9,092 nt of DNA, taken from positions 1 through 9,092 of the forward strand of contig JALOTR010000070.1 in assembly GCA_025457805.1 (NCBI GenBank). Direction: 5' to 3'. The stretch comes from Akkermansiaceae bacterium (GTDB lineage: Bacteria > Verrucomicrobiota > Verrucomicrobiia > Verrucomicrobiales > Akkermansiaceae). The position numbers and the translations under genes were made by a program. The notes under the pieces are model-generated. The model did not search any database and was not told the DNA's origin. It saw only the letters and a program-made list of their open reading frames with translations. This document shows positions 1-8,246 of the stretch, in pieces; the stretch's first letter is position 1, and the number at the start of each line of letters is the position of its first letter.

Positions 1-1
1 G

Positions 2-3000
2 GACCTCCAGCACGAGGAACTCGCCCTGCTCCGCGGAACGGATTTCGGAAAAAGCTACCCGGTCTACAACCGCATCTTCTGGAACTATGCCAAGGGACTC
101 GGCGAAGCCGCTTACAACGTCAACTATAACATCTATGACGTGAACCAGGACGGTTTCATCAATGAGGATGACGCCCGCAAACTCTATCCGCAGGGTCACG
201 GCGATGCTTGGGGACATTATGTATCATCTCTCGATATGCACTATGTGCTCCTGCGCCATCCCGGGTTCACATGGCGGACTCGCTCCGAGCTGTATTCGCT
301 GATGCAGAACGTGCTCGAAGTCGATTTCCTCGATGAAAAAACCTTCGCCCGCCTCGCCGGTGCGAGAGCGCGTGCCGGTCGTGACATCGTCCGGAATACC
401 TACCGCCTGAGATACACCCAGAATCCCAATGGCCAATGGCAGGGATACACCGACGGTGCCGATCCCGCCCGCGCCTGGGGTGTCTCCGAGTGGGCGCACC
501 GTGCAGGCCAGTCGGCCCACTTCGATTGGGCCGTAGCCAACGCGCTTCTGCCAGAGCAAGCCGATGCCGCCACTCCCATCAGCAATCCGGAGAATCTCGA
601 CCGCATCGAGCGCTCCGGCTCGGTCGATGATATCGGTGCCATTGCCGCGGGTCTTCATGAAATCCAAGTTGCCATGGACGAAGCGAACAAGGGCATCAAT
701 CCGCTCGGCTTCGACTCGGATGCCATGGCCTTCGATATCGAGATGGAGTCCAGCCAATTTGAACAAATCTATGACCGCGCGGCGGGGGCGGCCAACAACG
801 CCCTTGCCACTCTTGAAATGGCCACCCAGTCGCAGAACAAACTGCGTTCGCTGGCGGATGACACCGACGGCCTGATTCAAGAGGCGATGGCGCAGGATCT
901 CGATTTCCGCAACCGCCTGATCGAGATTTTCGGTCGCCCGTATGATGGCACCATCGGCGTCGGCAAGGCTTATCCCGAAGGTTATCTCGGACCGGACACG
1001 CTCCTCTTTGCCTATCTGGATAAAACCAAGATCGATCAGATTGTTCCGCCGAAAACAGGAGGAACCGGCGTCGTGACCTTCGATGTGGTGAAAACCAGTG
1101 TGCTCGGCATCATGAACAAGCCTTCCATGGTGAGTCTCTACAATGGCGCTTACAATGGAAACGGCGGCACCCAGCTCAGGTCGTCATTCGAGACATTGAT
1201 CGGTGCCAACAACTACCTGTTCGAGCCTGCCAGCGGATCCACCTTCACCGCGCCGTACACGACCGCATCCAAGTATGCGTTCCAGGCACCGGCAAACTGG
1301 GGACAACGGACCAGCTTCGGCAGGACCCAGGCGTCCTTGAATGCCATGCTGGCGGCCGAGATCGAATTGGATTCCGCGCTCAGTTCCTACACGAGCTATA
1401 TCATGGATCTCCAGAACAAGCTCCGCAGGATCGACAGCCAGTTGGCGATTTTCCAAGCCCAGAACAACAATCATGATGAGATTGCAAGACTGCGCAAGAA
1501 GGTGAGCGATACGGTGATTGCTCTGGAGACGGTATTCGGAATCATATCCAAAGCTGCCGCTGTCGTTTACGGGGTTGCGGAAGTTGGTCAGGATGCGGCC
1601 CCGACATCCATCGGATTTTCGAATGACATCGGAGCCATACCAAGGGCCATCTTCGGAACTTTGAACGGTATCGCAAGAGTTGTGGAGCTTGTTGCGGAAA
1701 CCGCGAAGGAAGTGAGTGTGGCGGTCGTCACTCGCGATGGAGAAGCGGACGAATTCAAAATCGATCTGAGAAACGCGCAACTCGATCAGGTTGCCGAAAT
1801 GGAAGGCATGATCGAGGAATTCCAGTCCATGACAGGCAACGAACAATCGATGCGGAATGCGATCGGCTCGGCAATCCAGAACATGGAAGCGTCCCGCCAG
1901 GAATACATCACCGCCCAGGCCGAAGGCTTCCGCCTGCTCCGCGAACGCGAGGCCTACAACAAGATCCTCGCCGCCAAGGTGCAGAAGAACCGCTATCAGG
2001 ACATGGTCTTCCGCCTGTCCCGCAACGAGGCGATGAGCAAATATCAAAGCTCCTTCGACGCCGCCGCACGCTATGCATGGCTCGCGGCAAGGGCCTATGA
2101 CTACGAAACCAGCCTCGACCCGGGACATTCCGCAGCGCCCGGTCCCATGCTCGACAGGATCGTCAAGGAACGCCAACTCGGTTTCTGGTCCGATGGTGAG
2201 CCTCAGATCGGACGTGGCGGACTTGCGGAAATCCTCGCTCAACTCAAAGGCAATTTCGACGTCCTCAAAGGACAACTCGGAATCAACAACCCGCAGAGTG
2301 AAACCGAGAAGATTTCCCTGCGCCAGGAATTGTTCCGCATTCATGCGCTGGATCCCGAGTTGACCGCCGCGCTGGAACTCCAGCAGTCGGTGACCTCGCT
2401 GAATATTCCCGAATCCCAACTCACGACCCAACAGCGCCAACTGCTGGCCACACTGAACGACCCTGAAAATCAGGAAGCCATCGCCCAGGCACCGGCCAGT
2501 AACGACCGCTGGAAGGACGTCCTCAAGGCGAGGATCGTGCCCAATCTCAACGCGATGCCGGAGTTTGTCCGACATTGCCGTCCGTTCGCCAGCGGTGTGC
2601 AACCTGGTCTTGCCATCCGTTTCTCCACCACCATCGAACCGGGTAAGAACTTCTTCGGTCATGCGCTCATGCCAGGCGATCACATCTATAGCACGGCCAA
2701 TTTCGCCACCAAGATCCATTCGTTGGGTGTCTGGATGGACGACTATAACTCGGCCGGCCTGTCCATCACACCCCGCGCGTATCTCGTTCCGCTGGGAGAT
2801 GACTACCTCCGCACCTCCACTTCCACACTGCCGATCGTCCGCAGTTGGAGTCTGGTGGAACAACGCATCCCGACCCCGTTTGTCATCAACCAGAGCACAC
2901 TCCGTTCACCCGGATATATCCCATCGCTCACCGGGGTTGATGGATCATTCAGTGATTTGCGCCGCTACGGCGATTTCAGGATCTATCACAACAACGGGGA

Positions 3001-3193
3001 TCCGGAAGCTGACGACAGCGAGTTGATCATGGACTCGCGCCTGACCGGTCGCTCGGTGTGGAACTCGCAGTGGATGCTGGTCATCCCGGGCAGCGGACTC
3101 GGCGTCGATCCCGATGCCAGCCTGAAGAAACTCGCGGACAACATCAGCGACATCAAACTCTACTTCTCGACCACCTCCCACCAAGGGCAGTAA
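2..3193 (+). CDS. C-terminal part of a giant helical, calcium-loop protein; possibly Tc-toxin-A-like (5' end outside window)
   Basis: The frame is open from base 2, so the start lies upstream. The GTG at 140 is not a start because it falls inside a canonical EF-hand loop (DVNQDGFINEDD, visible residues 46-57). Going along the protein: conserved-looking aromatic-rich sequence (about 60-290, with WGHYVSSLD and AWGVSEWAHRAGQ); a coiled coil (about 451-509); a hydrophobic, Ala/Val/Ile-rich segment (about 510-577); a second long coil (about 581-665); an aromatic helical stretch (QDMVFRLSRNEAM to AYDYETSL, 666-705); and a C-terminal beta-rich module (about 870-1063) with PGKNFFGHALMPGDH, SVWNSQWMLVIPG and ending SDIKLYFSTTSHQGQ. 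The coil-hydrophobic-coil-beta order and the 'ISD..L....T' ending recall the pore and TcB-binding regions of Tc-toxin A subunits; this is inference from memory, not a search. It may instead be a lineage-specific surface protein of unknown role. Signal peptide not visible. It is followed by a second secreted-protein gene after 38 bases. Confidence 0.85.
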   Translation, partial: DLQHEELALLRGTDFGKSYPVYNRIFWNYAKGLGEAAYNVNYNIYDVNQDGFINEDDARKLYPQGHGDAWGHYVSSLDMHYVLLRHPGFTWRTRSELYSLMQNVLEVDFLDEKTFARLAGARARAGRDIVRNTYRLRYTQNPNGQWQGYTDGADPARAWGVSEWAHRAGQSAHFDWAVANALLPEQADAATPISNPENLDRIERSGSVDDIGAIAAGLHEIQVAMDEANKGINPLGFDSDAMAFDIEMESSQFEQIYDRAAGAANNALATLEMATQSQNKLRSLADDTDGLIQEAMAQDLDFRNRLIEIFGRPYDGTIGVGKAYPEGYLGPDTLLFAYLDKTKIDQIVPPKTGGTGVVTFDVVKTSVLGIMNKPSMVSLYNGAYNGNGGTQLRSSFETLIGANNYLFEPASGSTFTAPYTTASKYAFQAPANWGQRTSFGRTQASLNAMLAAEIELDSALSSYTSYIMDLQNKLRRIDSQLAIFQAQNNNHDEIARLRKKVSDTVIALETVFGIISKAAAVVYGVAEVGQDAAPTSIGFSNDIGAIPRAIFGTLNGIARVVELVAETAKEVSVAVVTRDGEADEFKIDLRNAQLDQVAEMEGMIEEFQSMTGNEQSMRNAIGSAIQNMEASRQEYITAQAEGFRLLREREAYNKILAAKVQKNRYQDMVFRLSRNEAMSKYQSSFDAAARYAWLAARAYDYETSLDPGHSAAPGPMLDRIVKERQLGFWSDGEPQIGRGGLAEILAQLKGNFDVLKGQLGINNPQSETEKISLRQELFRIHALDPELTAALELQQSVTSLNIPESQLTTQQRQLLATLNDPENQEAIAQAPASNDRWKDVLKARIVPNLNAMPEFVRHCRPFASGVQPGLAIRFSTTIEPGKNFFGHALMPGDHIYSTANFATKIHSLGVWMDDYNSAGLSITPRAYLVPLGDDYLRTSTSTLPIVRSWSLVEQRIPTPFVINQSTLRSPGYIPSLTGVDGSFSDLRRYGDFRIYHNNGDPEADDSELIMDSRLTGRSVWNSQWMLVIPGSGLGVDPDASLKKLADNISDIKLYFSTTSHQGQ

Positions 3194-3231
3194 CTCCAAC
3201 TGTGGTTCCATCCATTCAGCCATCTTTTCCG

Positions 3232-6200
3232 ATGAAAAACACCTTTACACTCATCCTCGCCCTGATCCTCACCGGCCTTGGTTTCCTCAGTCAGGAAGTC
3301 CGCGCCCAGGGCTTCACGGAATCCGACATTGTCTTTTACGGCGAGGTCCGAAAATCCGGTGGCGGCCAGACCGTGCTGTTGCAAAGCGGACAACTCAAAA
3401 TGACCTTCGTCAACCAGAGCAACTCCGCCAACCGCGTGACTTTGGAAGCCGAATTGAGGCCCACCGGCTCAGGTTCGGTCAAGCCATGGTCCTATGCGCT
3501 CAAGGTGCCGATGGCCTATCTGCCCGCGGCCCCGCGGATCAAGGAATTCCTGTCGGTGAGAAACACCAACACGGATTTCAAAATCGAGGAAATCACCATC
3601 GATGGGGTGCCTGCCACCTTGCCGGATGGCAGCAAGGAGTTTTATGGTCTTAGTTTTGCCAGCCGCTCCGGAAGCTATCGTCTCGATCTCCTGGTCGCCG
3701 GCAGCAGTCTCGACAGCGATGGAGATGGCATGCCCGACTGGTGGGAAACCCTCTTCGGACTCAATCCTTTCCTGAACGATGCGGATGGGGACTTGGACAA
3801 CGATGGATGGACCAACCTCGAGGAATTCCTCCGTGGCAGCAATCCCGCTGTGAGCAATCGCGATCCCATGTTGGTCACCGCTGAAATTCTCGTCCCGCAG
3901 TCCGGCGAGGCCGGCATTTATCCGCAGGTTCTCGACTCCGATACCGAGGATGCCGACATCCACCTCCAATTCGGAGACGCTGCCGGCAGCGGCTTTGAAA
4001 TTCATCGTGATGGCGACCTTGTTGATTCTAACAGCCCGTTCTCCCTAACGGATTTCAGATCCGGCCGCCTCACCATCGCCCACAAGAATCGTTCGGTGGG
4101 TTCATTTTCCCTACCGGTCAGCTGGAGCGATGGAGGAGATGGTTTCTCCGGCACGGTTCTCGTGCGCGTGGTTTCGCCCACTCCTCGCGATGGCAGCGAT
4201 GCGTCGCTCTGGTTGGATGGTCACGACCTGCCAGCCGCCGGTTCCTCGATCAGCAATTGGTCGGACCGCTCCGGAAACAACCGCCACGCCACCCAACCGC
4301 TCGCCGCCTACCGACCCAAAGTCGCCGACCAAGCGGCGGACTTCTCGCAGGTGGCCGCGTCCCACATGTTCTTCCAGGACTCCTCGCTGCCGCTGGCGGA
4401 TCACACCGTTCTCGCCTCCTACAGCGCGGCGGCCTCCTCGGATGCGCCGCAGACCTTGCTTTCCACCAATCGCGGCTACCTTCAACTCGCCGCCACCACC
4501 CAGGCGATCTCCTATCCGGGCTCACCCACCTATCAGATCGATGGCACCGCCATCCATGGTTATGAAAATGCGGCCGGCTCCGCCACGACTTCCATTTTCC
4601 GCCGCCAGAGCGCCTTGTTGCAGAACATCCTCGGCCTCTCCTACGATGGGGAAAACATCGCCACCGCCGTCATCGACCCGGTTCTGCCGACGCTGGGAGC
4701 GCGCCGCTCCGCCATCGCCAACGGGGCCGCCTCGCCCGTGGACCAAATGTTCTCTGGAAAACTCCAGGAACTCCTCGTTTTCCCCAGCGCCCTGCCCGAA
4801 CAAAAACTGCGCGGCGTGAACGACTACCTTCAGTCCAAATGGAACGCTGCGGTCATCTGGGATTTCAGCACCAACCTGAAAAACATCACACTCAACTCCA
4901 GCCCCGGCGCGGAACCCCGCATCATTCGCGGTGGCTTCGGTGCCGACCTTCTGTCCGGCGGCGCGGGCAATGACACCATCTCCGGCGGTGCGGGCGATGA
5001 TATTCTAACAGGCGGACCCGGAGCGGATCGTTTCGTTTTCGGTGCAGTCGATCTCGGCCGCGATCAAATCACGGATTTCGCCCCCACCATGGACATTATC
5101 GACGTGTCCGCGCCCTTCTGGGGCGTGAAAGGAGACGCCCGGAATTTCATCAGCGTCCGCCTGGACGTCAATTACAGCGCCCCCGTGCCCACCCTCGACA
5201 GCACGCTCATCATCACCCGTCCGGACGGCAGCACACAGGAAATCGTTCTTCAAAACACCGTTGTCGGAGCCACCGACCTCGTCCGCTTGATCACCGAAGG
5301 CCACATCCGCATGGGCGGCTTGAGCATCCCGACCACCGTCCAGCTCTCGCTCGCATCCGGAACTCAGAACGGCACTTTGGGCGAGTCCTTGTCCCAGTCA
5401 TTCACCGTCAATCTCACCCGCAGCGGCGCGGGTGTCGCCGCCGCACTCGATGTGCCGCTTGGCCTCTTCCAAGGTTCCGGCAGACGCTTTGTGATCGAGG
5501 GTGCCAGCTCGAAGGAAGGTGCCCGCACCGTGGTGAGCTTCGCTCGCGGAGAAACCACCAAAACCGTCACTGTCCGCCCCGTGCCCGACCTCGAAACATC
5601 GGGGAATTCGAGCCTCGAAGTCGCCGTCCTGCCGCAATTCAAGTATTCGGTCAGTGGGGCCTCGGTTGCCCAGACGATTTCGGACAATCCGATGGTTTGG
5701 GTGGAAATCACCCAGCCCAACGCGGTTGCAAACCCGGCCCAGCCAGCCCGTCTGGTGTTGCGCCGCAGTGGCAGCACCACCGCACCCCTGACCGTGGACC
5801 TCGAACTCGGTGGCACCGCCGTCAATGGCGTCCACATCAACCAGATCCCGGCCAGCGCCACGATCAACGCCGGCCAAAGCTCGCGTGAGATCCAGATTTC
5901 CGCCCGCGCCGCCGGTTTGAGCGAGGGTCCGAAAGTCCTCCTGGTCCGCCTCGCTTCGCGGGACCGCTACCTGCTCGGCGACCCGCACGAGGCCGTCCTC
6001 TACGCGGGAATGACCGCCGCCGAAACCAATAGCGCCGGTTTCGACCGCTGGCTCGCCTCCTCTAGCAACGGTGCCATGACCAGCCGCGCCGATCTGGAGA
6101 GACTCAATCCCGGCCGCATGGCGGAATACCTCAAAGCCTACGCCTTCGGTCTCGGCTCCGTGGATGAACTCGATACCCAGAACATTTCCCTCCGCATCGC

Positions 6201-6777
6201 CAATGGCAGGCCCGAGCTGACTGCTCCCGGGCAGCTCAACGCCGCCGACCTCCGCTGGGGGGTCGAGGCATCCAACAGCCTCGGCGGTTGGGGAGATGCC
6301 AGCAGCAGCTTCGTCAGGAATCCAAATTCGCAAGGTCTCAAACTCGTCGGCCCGCCCGTCGCACAAACCGGGAAAAGCCACTTCTACCGCCTCCGCATGG
6401 CCACCGATCCGGGCCAGCTCGCCAGCAGCAGCATCGCCACCACCACCGGCAGCTCCGACTATGGGATGAGCGGCAACGCCAACTGGAAGGCCGATGCCAC
6501 CACTGGCGCTCTCATCAGCTCCGGCGGCACCACCGGCGAGACCAACCGCATCATTTCCAACCTCGATGGACCGGTGCAGCTCGATTTCGAAATGGAAATC
6601 CTCGGCGGAAACTGGGACGACTCTCTGGTTTTCTACATCGACGGCGTCCCGCAATCCACCACCGAAGGCTCTGCCGTGAGGGTGACCAAAATGCTGGAAA
6701 CACCCGGTAAACACCTGCTCATGTGGGAGTTCACCAAAGGCACGGGCAAGGCCGTGATCCGGAATATGGCAAAATGA
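3232..6777 (+). CDS. Secreted mosaic protein: calcium loops, LamG-like, RTX, Calx-beta-like and jelly-roll domains
   Basis: The 1181-residue protein starts at ATG 3232, because this opens directly into a Sec signal peptide (MKNTFTLILAL..., cleavage likely after VRA25). An earlier ATG at 3058 would bury it and overlap the previous gene. No clear Shine-Dalgarno precedes it. Domains: N-terminal beta region (26-158); two EF-hand/TSP3-like loops (D161-E172, D187-E198); a LamG/concanavalin-like lectin region (about 324-537, opening ASLWLDG and SNWSDRSGNN); four consecutive RTX nonapeptides (567-602) followed by the FVFG...DQITDF...DIIDVS sequence usual after RTX blocks; two Calx-beta-like domains (about 704-820 and 821-925); a verrucomicrobial-style module ending FYRLRMA; and a jelly-roll domain (about 1073-1181, SGNANW... 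FYIDG... GKHLLMWEF). No catalytic residues recognised, so a binding, adhesive or matrix role outside the cell is likely. The last codon overlaps the next gene's start. Confidence 0.9.
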   Translation: MKNTFTLILALILTGLGFLSQEVRAQGFTESDIVFYGEVRKSGGGQTVLLQSGQLKMTFVNQSNSANRVTLEAELRPTGSGSVKPWSYALKVPMAYLPAAPRIKEFLSVRNTNTDFKIEEITIDGVPATLPDGSKEFYGLSFASRSGSYRLDLLVAGSSLDSDGDGMPDWWETLFGLNPFLNDADGDLDNDGWTNLEEFLRGSNPAVSNRDPMLVTAEILVPQSGEAGIYPQVLDSDTEDADIHLQFGDAAGSGFEIHRDGDLVDSNSPFSLTDFRSGRLTIAHKNRSVGSFSLPVSWSDGGDGFSGTVLVRVVSPTPRDGSDASLWLDGHDLPAAGSSISNWSDRSGNNRHATQPLAAYRPKVADQAADFSQVAASHMFFQDSSLPLADHTVLASYSAAASSDAPQTLLSTNRGYLQLAATTQAISYPGSPTYQIDGTAIHGYENAAGSATTSIFRRQSALLQNILGLSYDGENIATAVIDPVLPTLGARRSAIANGAASPVDQMFSGKLQELLVFPSALPEQKLRGVNDYLQSKWNAAVIWDFSTNLKNITLNSSPGAEPRIIRGGFGADLLSGGAGNDTISGGAGDDILTGGPGADRFVFGAVDLGRDQITDFAPTMDIIDVSAPFWGVKGDARNFISVRLDVNYSAPVPTLDSTLIITRPDGSTQEIVLQNTVVGATDLVRLITEGHIRMGGLSIPTTVQLSLASGTQNGTLGESLSQSFTVNLTRSGAGVAAALDVPLGLFQGSGRRFVIEGASSKEGARTVVSFARGETTKTVTVRPVPDLETSGNSSLEVAVLPQFKYSVSGASVAQTISDNPMVWVEITQPNAVANPAQPARLVLRRSGSTTAPLTVDLELGGTAVNGVHINQIPASATINAGQSSREIQISARAAGLSEGPKVLLVRLASRDRYLLGDPHEAVLYAGMTAAETNSAGFDRWLASSSNGAMTSRADLERLNPGRMAEYLKAYAFGLGSVDELDTQNISLRIANGRPELTAPGQLNAADLRWGVEASNSLGGWGDASSSFVRNPNSQGLKLVGPPVAQTGKSHFYRLRMATDPGQLASSSIATTTGSSDYGMSGNANWKADATTGALISSGGTTGETNRIISNLDGPVQLDFEMEILGGNWDDSLVFYIDGVPQSTTEGSAVRVTKMLETPGKHLLMWEFTKGTGKAVIRNMAK
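3712..3825 (+). other. Paired EF-hand/TSP3-like calcium loops in the secreted protein
   Basis: Residues 161-172 read DSDGDGMPDWWE, and residues 187-198 read DLDNDGWTNLEE. Both place Asp at loop positions 1, 3 and 5, Gly at 6 and Glu at 12, the calcium-coordinating pattern. Such pairs are common linkers just before binding domains in large secreted proteins of Verrucomicrobiota and Bacteroidota. Calcium binding is inferred from the pattern. Confidence 0.85.
4930..5037 (+). repeat. Four tandem RTX nonapeptide repeats (haemolysin-type calcium-binding)
   Basis: Four consecutive nine-residue units are visible: GGFGADLLS, GGAGNDTIS, GGAGDDILT and GGPGADRFV (residues 567-602). They fit the GGxGxDxUx consensus, which folds into a calcium-filled parallel beta-roll. 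The DNA units are only partly similar (shared ggcggtgcgggc-type cores), so this is a protein-level repeat rather than a recent DNA duplication. Unlike classical type I secretion substrates, the block sits mid-protein and the host protein has a Sec signal peptide. Confidence 0.92.
6774..6777 (+). promoter_or_regulatory. ATGA stop/start overlap (translational coupling)
   Basis: The ATG of the lipoprotein gene overlaps the TGA of the RTX/LamG gene in the sequence aaaATGAgga. Such overlaps usually mean that ribosomes finishing the first gene re-initiate on the second, so the two proteins are probably made together. Confidence 0.8.
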
Positions 6778-7694
6778 GGACCCGGGCTTCCATATTCTTT
6801 CTTTGGGTGTTGTTCGCGCTTTCCGCGTGCAGCCCAAAACAGAAAGAGGCGTCCAAGCCGGACGCCGCGCCGCAGGGTGATGCCACCGCGCTCGTCACGG
6901 TCGGCTCCATCTCGGTCAGCCAGGCGGATCTCGATCACTACCTCAAGGAACAACAAGGCGGACCCGGTGAGGAGGCCCGGCGTGAAGCACTCGAAGAACT
7001 CGGCAGCCGCGCGCAAATGGTCCAAGCCGCCATCGACGAGGGCCTCCACCAAGAACCCGAAGTCCGCGCCGAATTGGCCCGCGTCCTCATCAACCGGCTC
7101 AAGGAAAAACACCTTTTCCCCCAACTCAAAGCCGCTGCCGAGGCGGAAATCCCCGAAACCCGCCTGCGCGAACTCTTCGCCGCCAATCAAGCCCGCTACC
7201 AATCGAACGCAAAACGCCAGGTCGCCGTGCTCTGGCTCAATTCGAACGGCAACCCCGAGCGCGAAAAACAATACGTCGAAAAACTAAAAGCCGCCCGCGA
7301 GTGGTTTTTCCAGAATGGCGACCTCAAGGACCGCCCGGATCAAGGGTTTTCCACCCTCGGCGTCGACCACTCCGAGCATCAGGCCAGCCGCTACAACAAT
7401 GGCGTCGTCGGCTGGATGGAGAGTGCCGGCGGCATGGACGCTTGGTCCAAGGCCGTGGCGGAAATCCTGTTTTCCCTGCCCGAGCCCGGCGCCGTCAGCG
7501 AGGTCATCGCAAGGCCGGAAGGCGTTTTTCTCGTCCGCTACATGGCCGACCAGCCGGCCATCCTCCGTCCTTTCGAATCCGTGGCCGATGAACTCTCCCG
7601 CGTGGAAAAACAACGTTTGCGCCAAGTGATCGAGTCGGAATACAAAAACACGATCAAAGCAAAGTGGCCACTGCACGGGCCCCAATCCAAATAG
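6774..7694 (+). CDS. Parvulin/SurA-like peptidyl-prolyl isomerase lipoprotein
   Basis: The 306-residue protein starts at ATG 6774; this gives a clean lipoprotein signal (FFLWVLFALSAC, lipobox LSAC with Cys19), whereas an in-frame start at 6723 would place extra residues ahead of it. Serine at +2 (no Asp) is compatible with outer-membrane sorting under the E. coli rule, but that rule may not hold here. Residues about 40-140 are helical and charged, like SurA/PrsA/PpiC chaperone arms (VGSISVSQADLDHYL is the typical opening). Residues about 145-265 match a divergent parvulin domain: GFSTLG...NNGVVGWMES, then AEILFSLPEPGAVSEVI, then GVFLVRYM. The usual GGDLGW is degraded to NGVVGW, so isomerase activity is uncertain and the protein may act only as a holdase. 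Coupling to the large secreted protein upstream suggests it helps fold that product or its neighbours in the periplasm. Confidence 0.85.
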   Translation: MRTRASIFFLWVLFALSACSPKQKEASKPDAAPQGDATALVTVGSISVSQADLDHYLKEQQGGPGEEARREALEELGSRAQMVQAAIDEGLHQEPEVRAELARVLINRLKEKHLFPQLKAAAEAEIPETRLRELFAANQARYQSNAKRQVAVLWLNSNGNPEREKQYVEKLKAAREWFFQNGDLKDRPDQGFSTLGVDHSEHQASRYNNGVVGWMESAGGMDAWSKAVAEILFSLPEPGAVSEVIARPEGVFLVRYMADQPAILRPFESVADELSRVEKQRLRQVIESEYKNTIKAKWPLHGPQSK

Positions 7695-7727
7695 CTCCTC
7701 TCCGGCAAATCCGAAACCGATTCCATC

Positions 7728-8246
7728 ATGAAACCGTCCCGAAAATTGCTCTCTTCCGTGATCTTCTTCAGCATGACCTCGCACTTGGTGCAGGCTGCTT
7801 CGGACATCACCATCAGCAACCAGCTCAATTCTGACATCACCGGGACCTCTCCTTTCAGGGACGTAACGAACAATGGTGGCACATCGAACCTTCAGGTCGT
7901 AACTCTCGTTGGTGCCCTCGGCACGTCAAACGTGGTGGTCACCACCAACACCGCTGCCGGTGGAGCTCCCTTCAATGGCCGCTTGGAGGTGAAGGATACA
8001 ATCACCTGGGGCGCCGCCAACTCGCTTTCACTCAATGCAGACGCCAACATTGTCATCGGAGCCACCATCAACAGCATCGGCGGCGGTTCGCTCAACCTCA
8101 CATCGGTCGGCGCCGTTTCCTTTGATGCCGATGTCACCCTGATCGGTGCGCCTGCCGGGCTCTCCGTCAACTCTCTCGGAGTGACTCAAACCGAATCCCG
8201 CAAGCTGTTGGTGGACGGCTTTGCAAATATCAGAATGTATTCGTGA
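7728..8246 (+). pseudogene. Truncated N-terminus of an FHA/autotransporter-like beta-helix surface protein
   Basis: The gene begins 33 bases after the lipoprotein gene at ATG 7728 and opens with a signal peptide (MKPSRKLLSSVIFF..., cleavage near VQA). The mature part is Asn/Thr/Gly/Val-rich with short alternating strands. Residues about 98-138 (NSLSLNADANIVIGATINS, then GGGSLNLTSVGAVSFDADV) are the repeat style of filamentous haemagglutinin and autotransporter beta-helices. Such proteins normally run to many hundreds or thousands of residues, but this frame stops at residue 172. From about residue 164 it runs over the complement of the methyltransferase gene, and the stop at 8244-8246 lies within that foreign sequence. 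It is therefore read as a gene start cut by a junction, not as a natural short protein. No secretion partner (TpsB or beta-barrel) is in the window. Confidence 0.7.

Noticed and set aside
1184..2863. Long minus-strand open frame (559 residues)
   Set aside because: It is antisense to the giant protein, has no recognisable domain, and is His/Gly/Arg-rich as expected from the complement of GC-biased codons.
3058..3231. Upstream ATG extension of the RTX/LamG gene
   Set aside because: It overlaps the preceding gene by 136 bases, and its residues are Arg-rich and would precede the obvious signal peptide at 3232.
5398..6837. Long minus-strand open frame (479 residues)
   Set aside because: It lies antisense to the secreted mosaic protein, its composition is Gly/Ala/Glu-rich with no motifs, and the + strand has clear domains.
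7695..7727. Possible promoter or terminator between the lipoprotein and beta-helix genes
   Set aside because: Only 33 bases, with no stem-loop, T-run or -35/-10 pair seen; read as an operon spacer.
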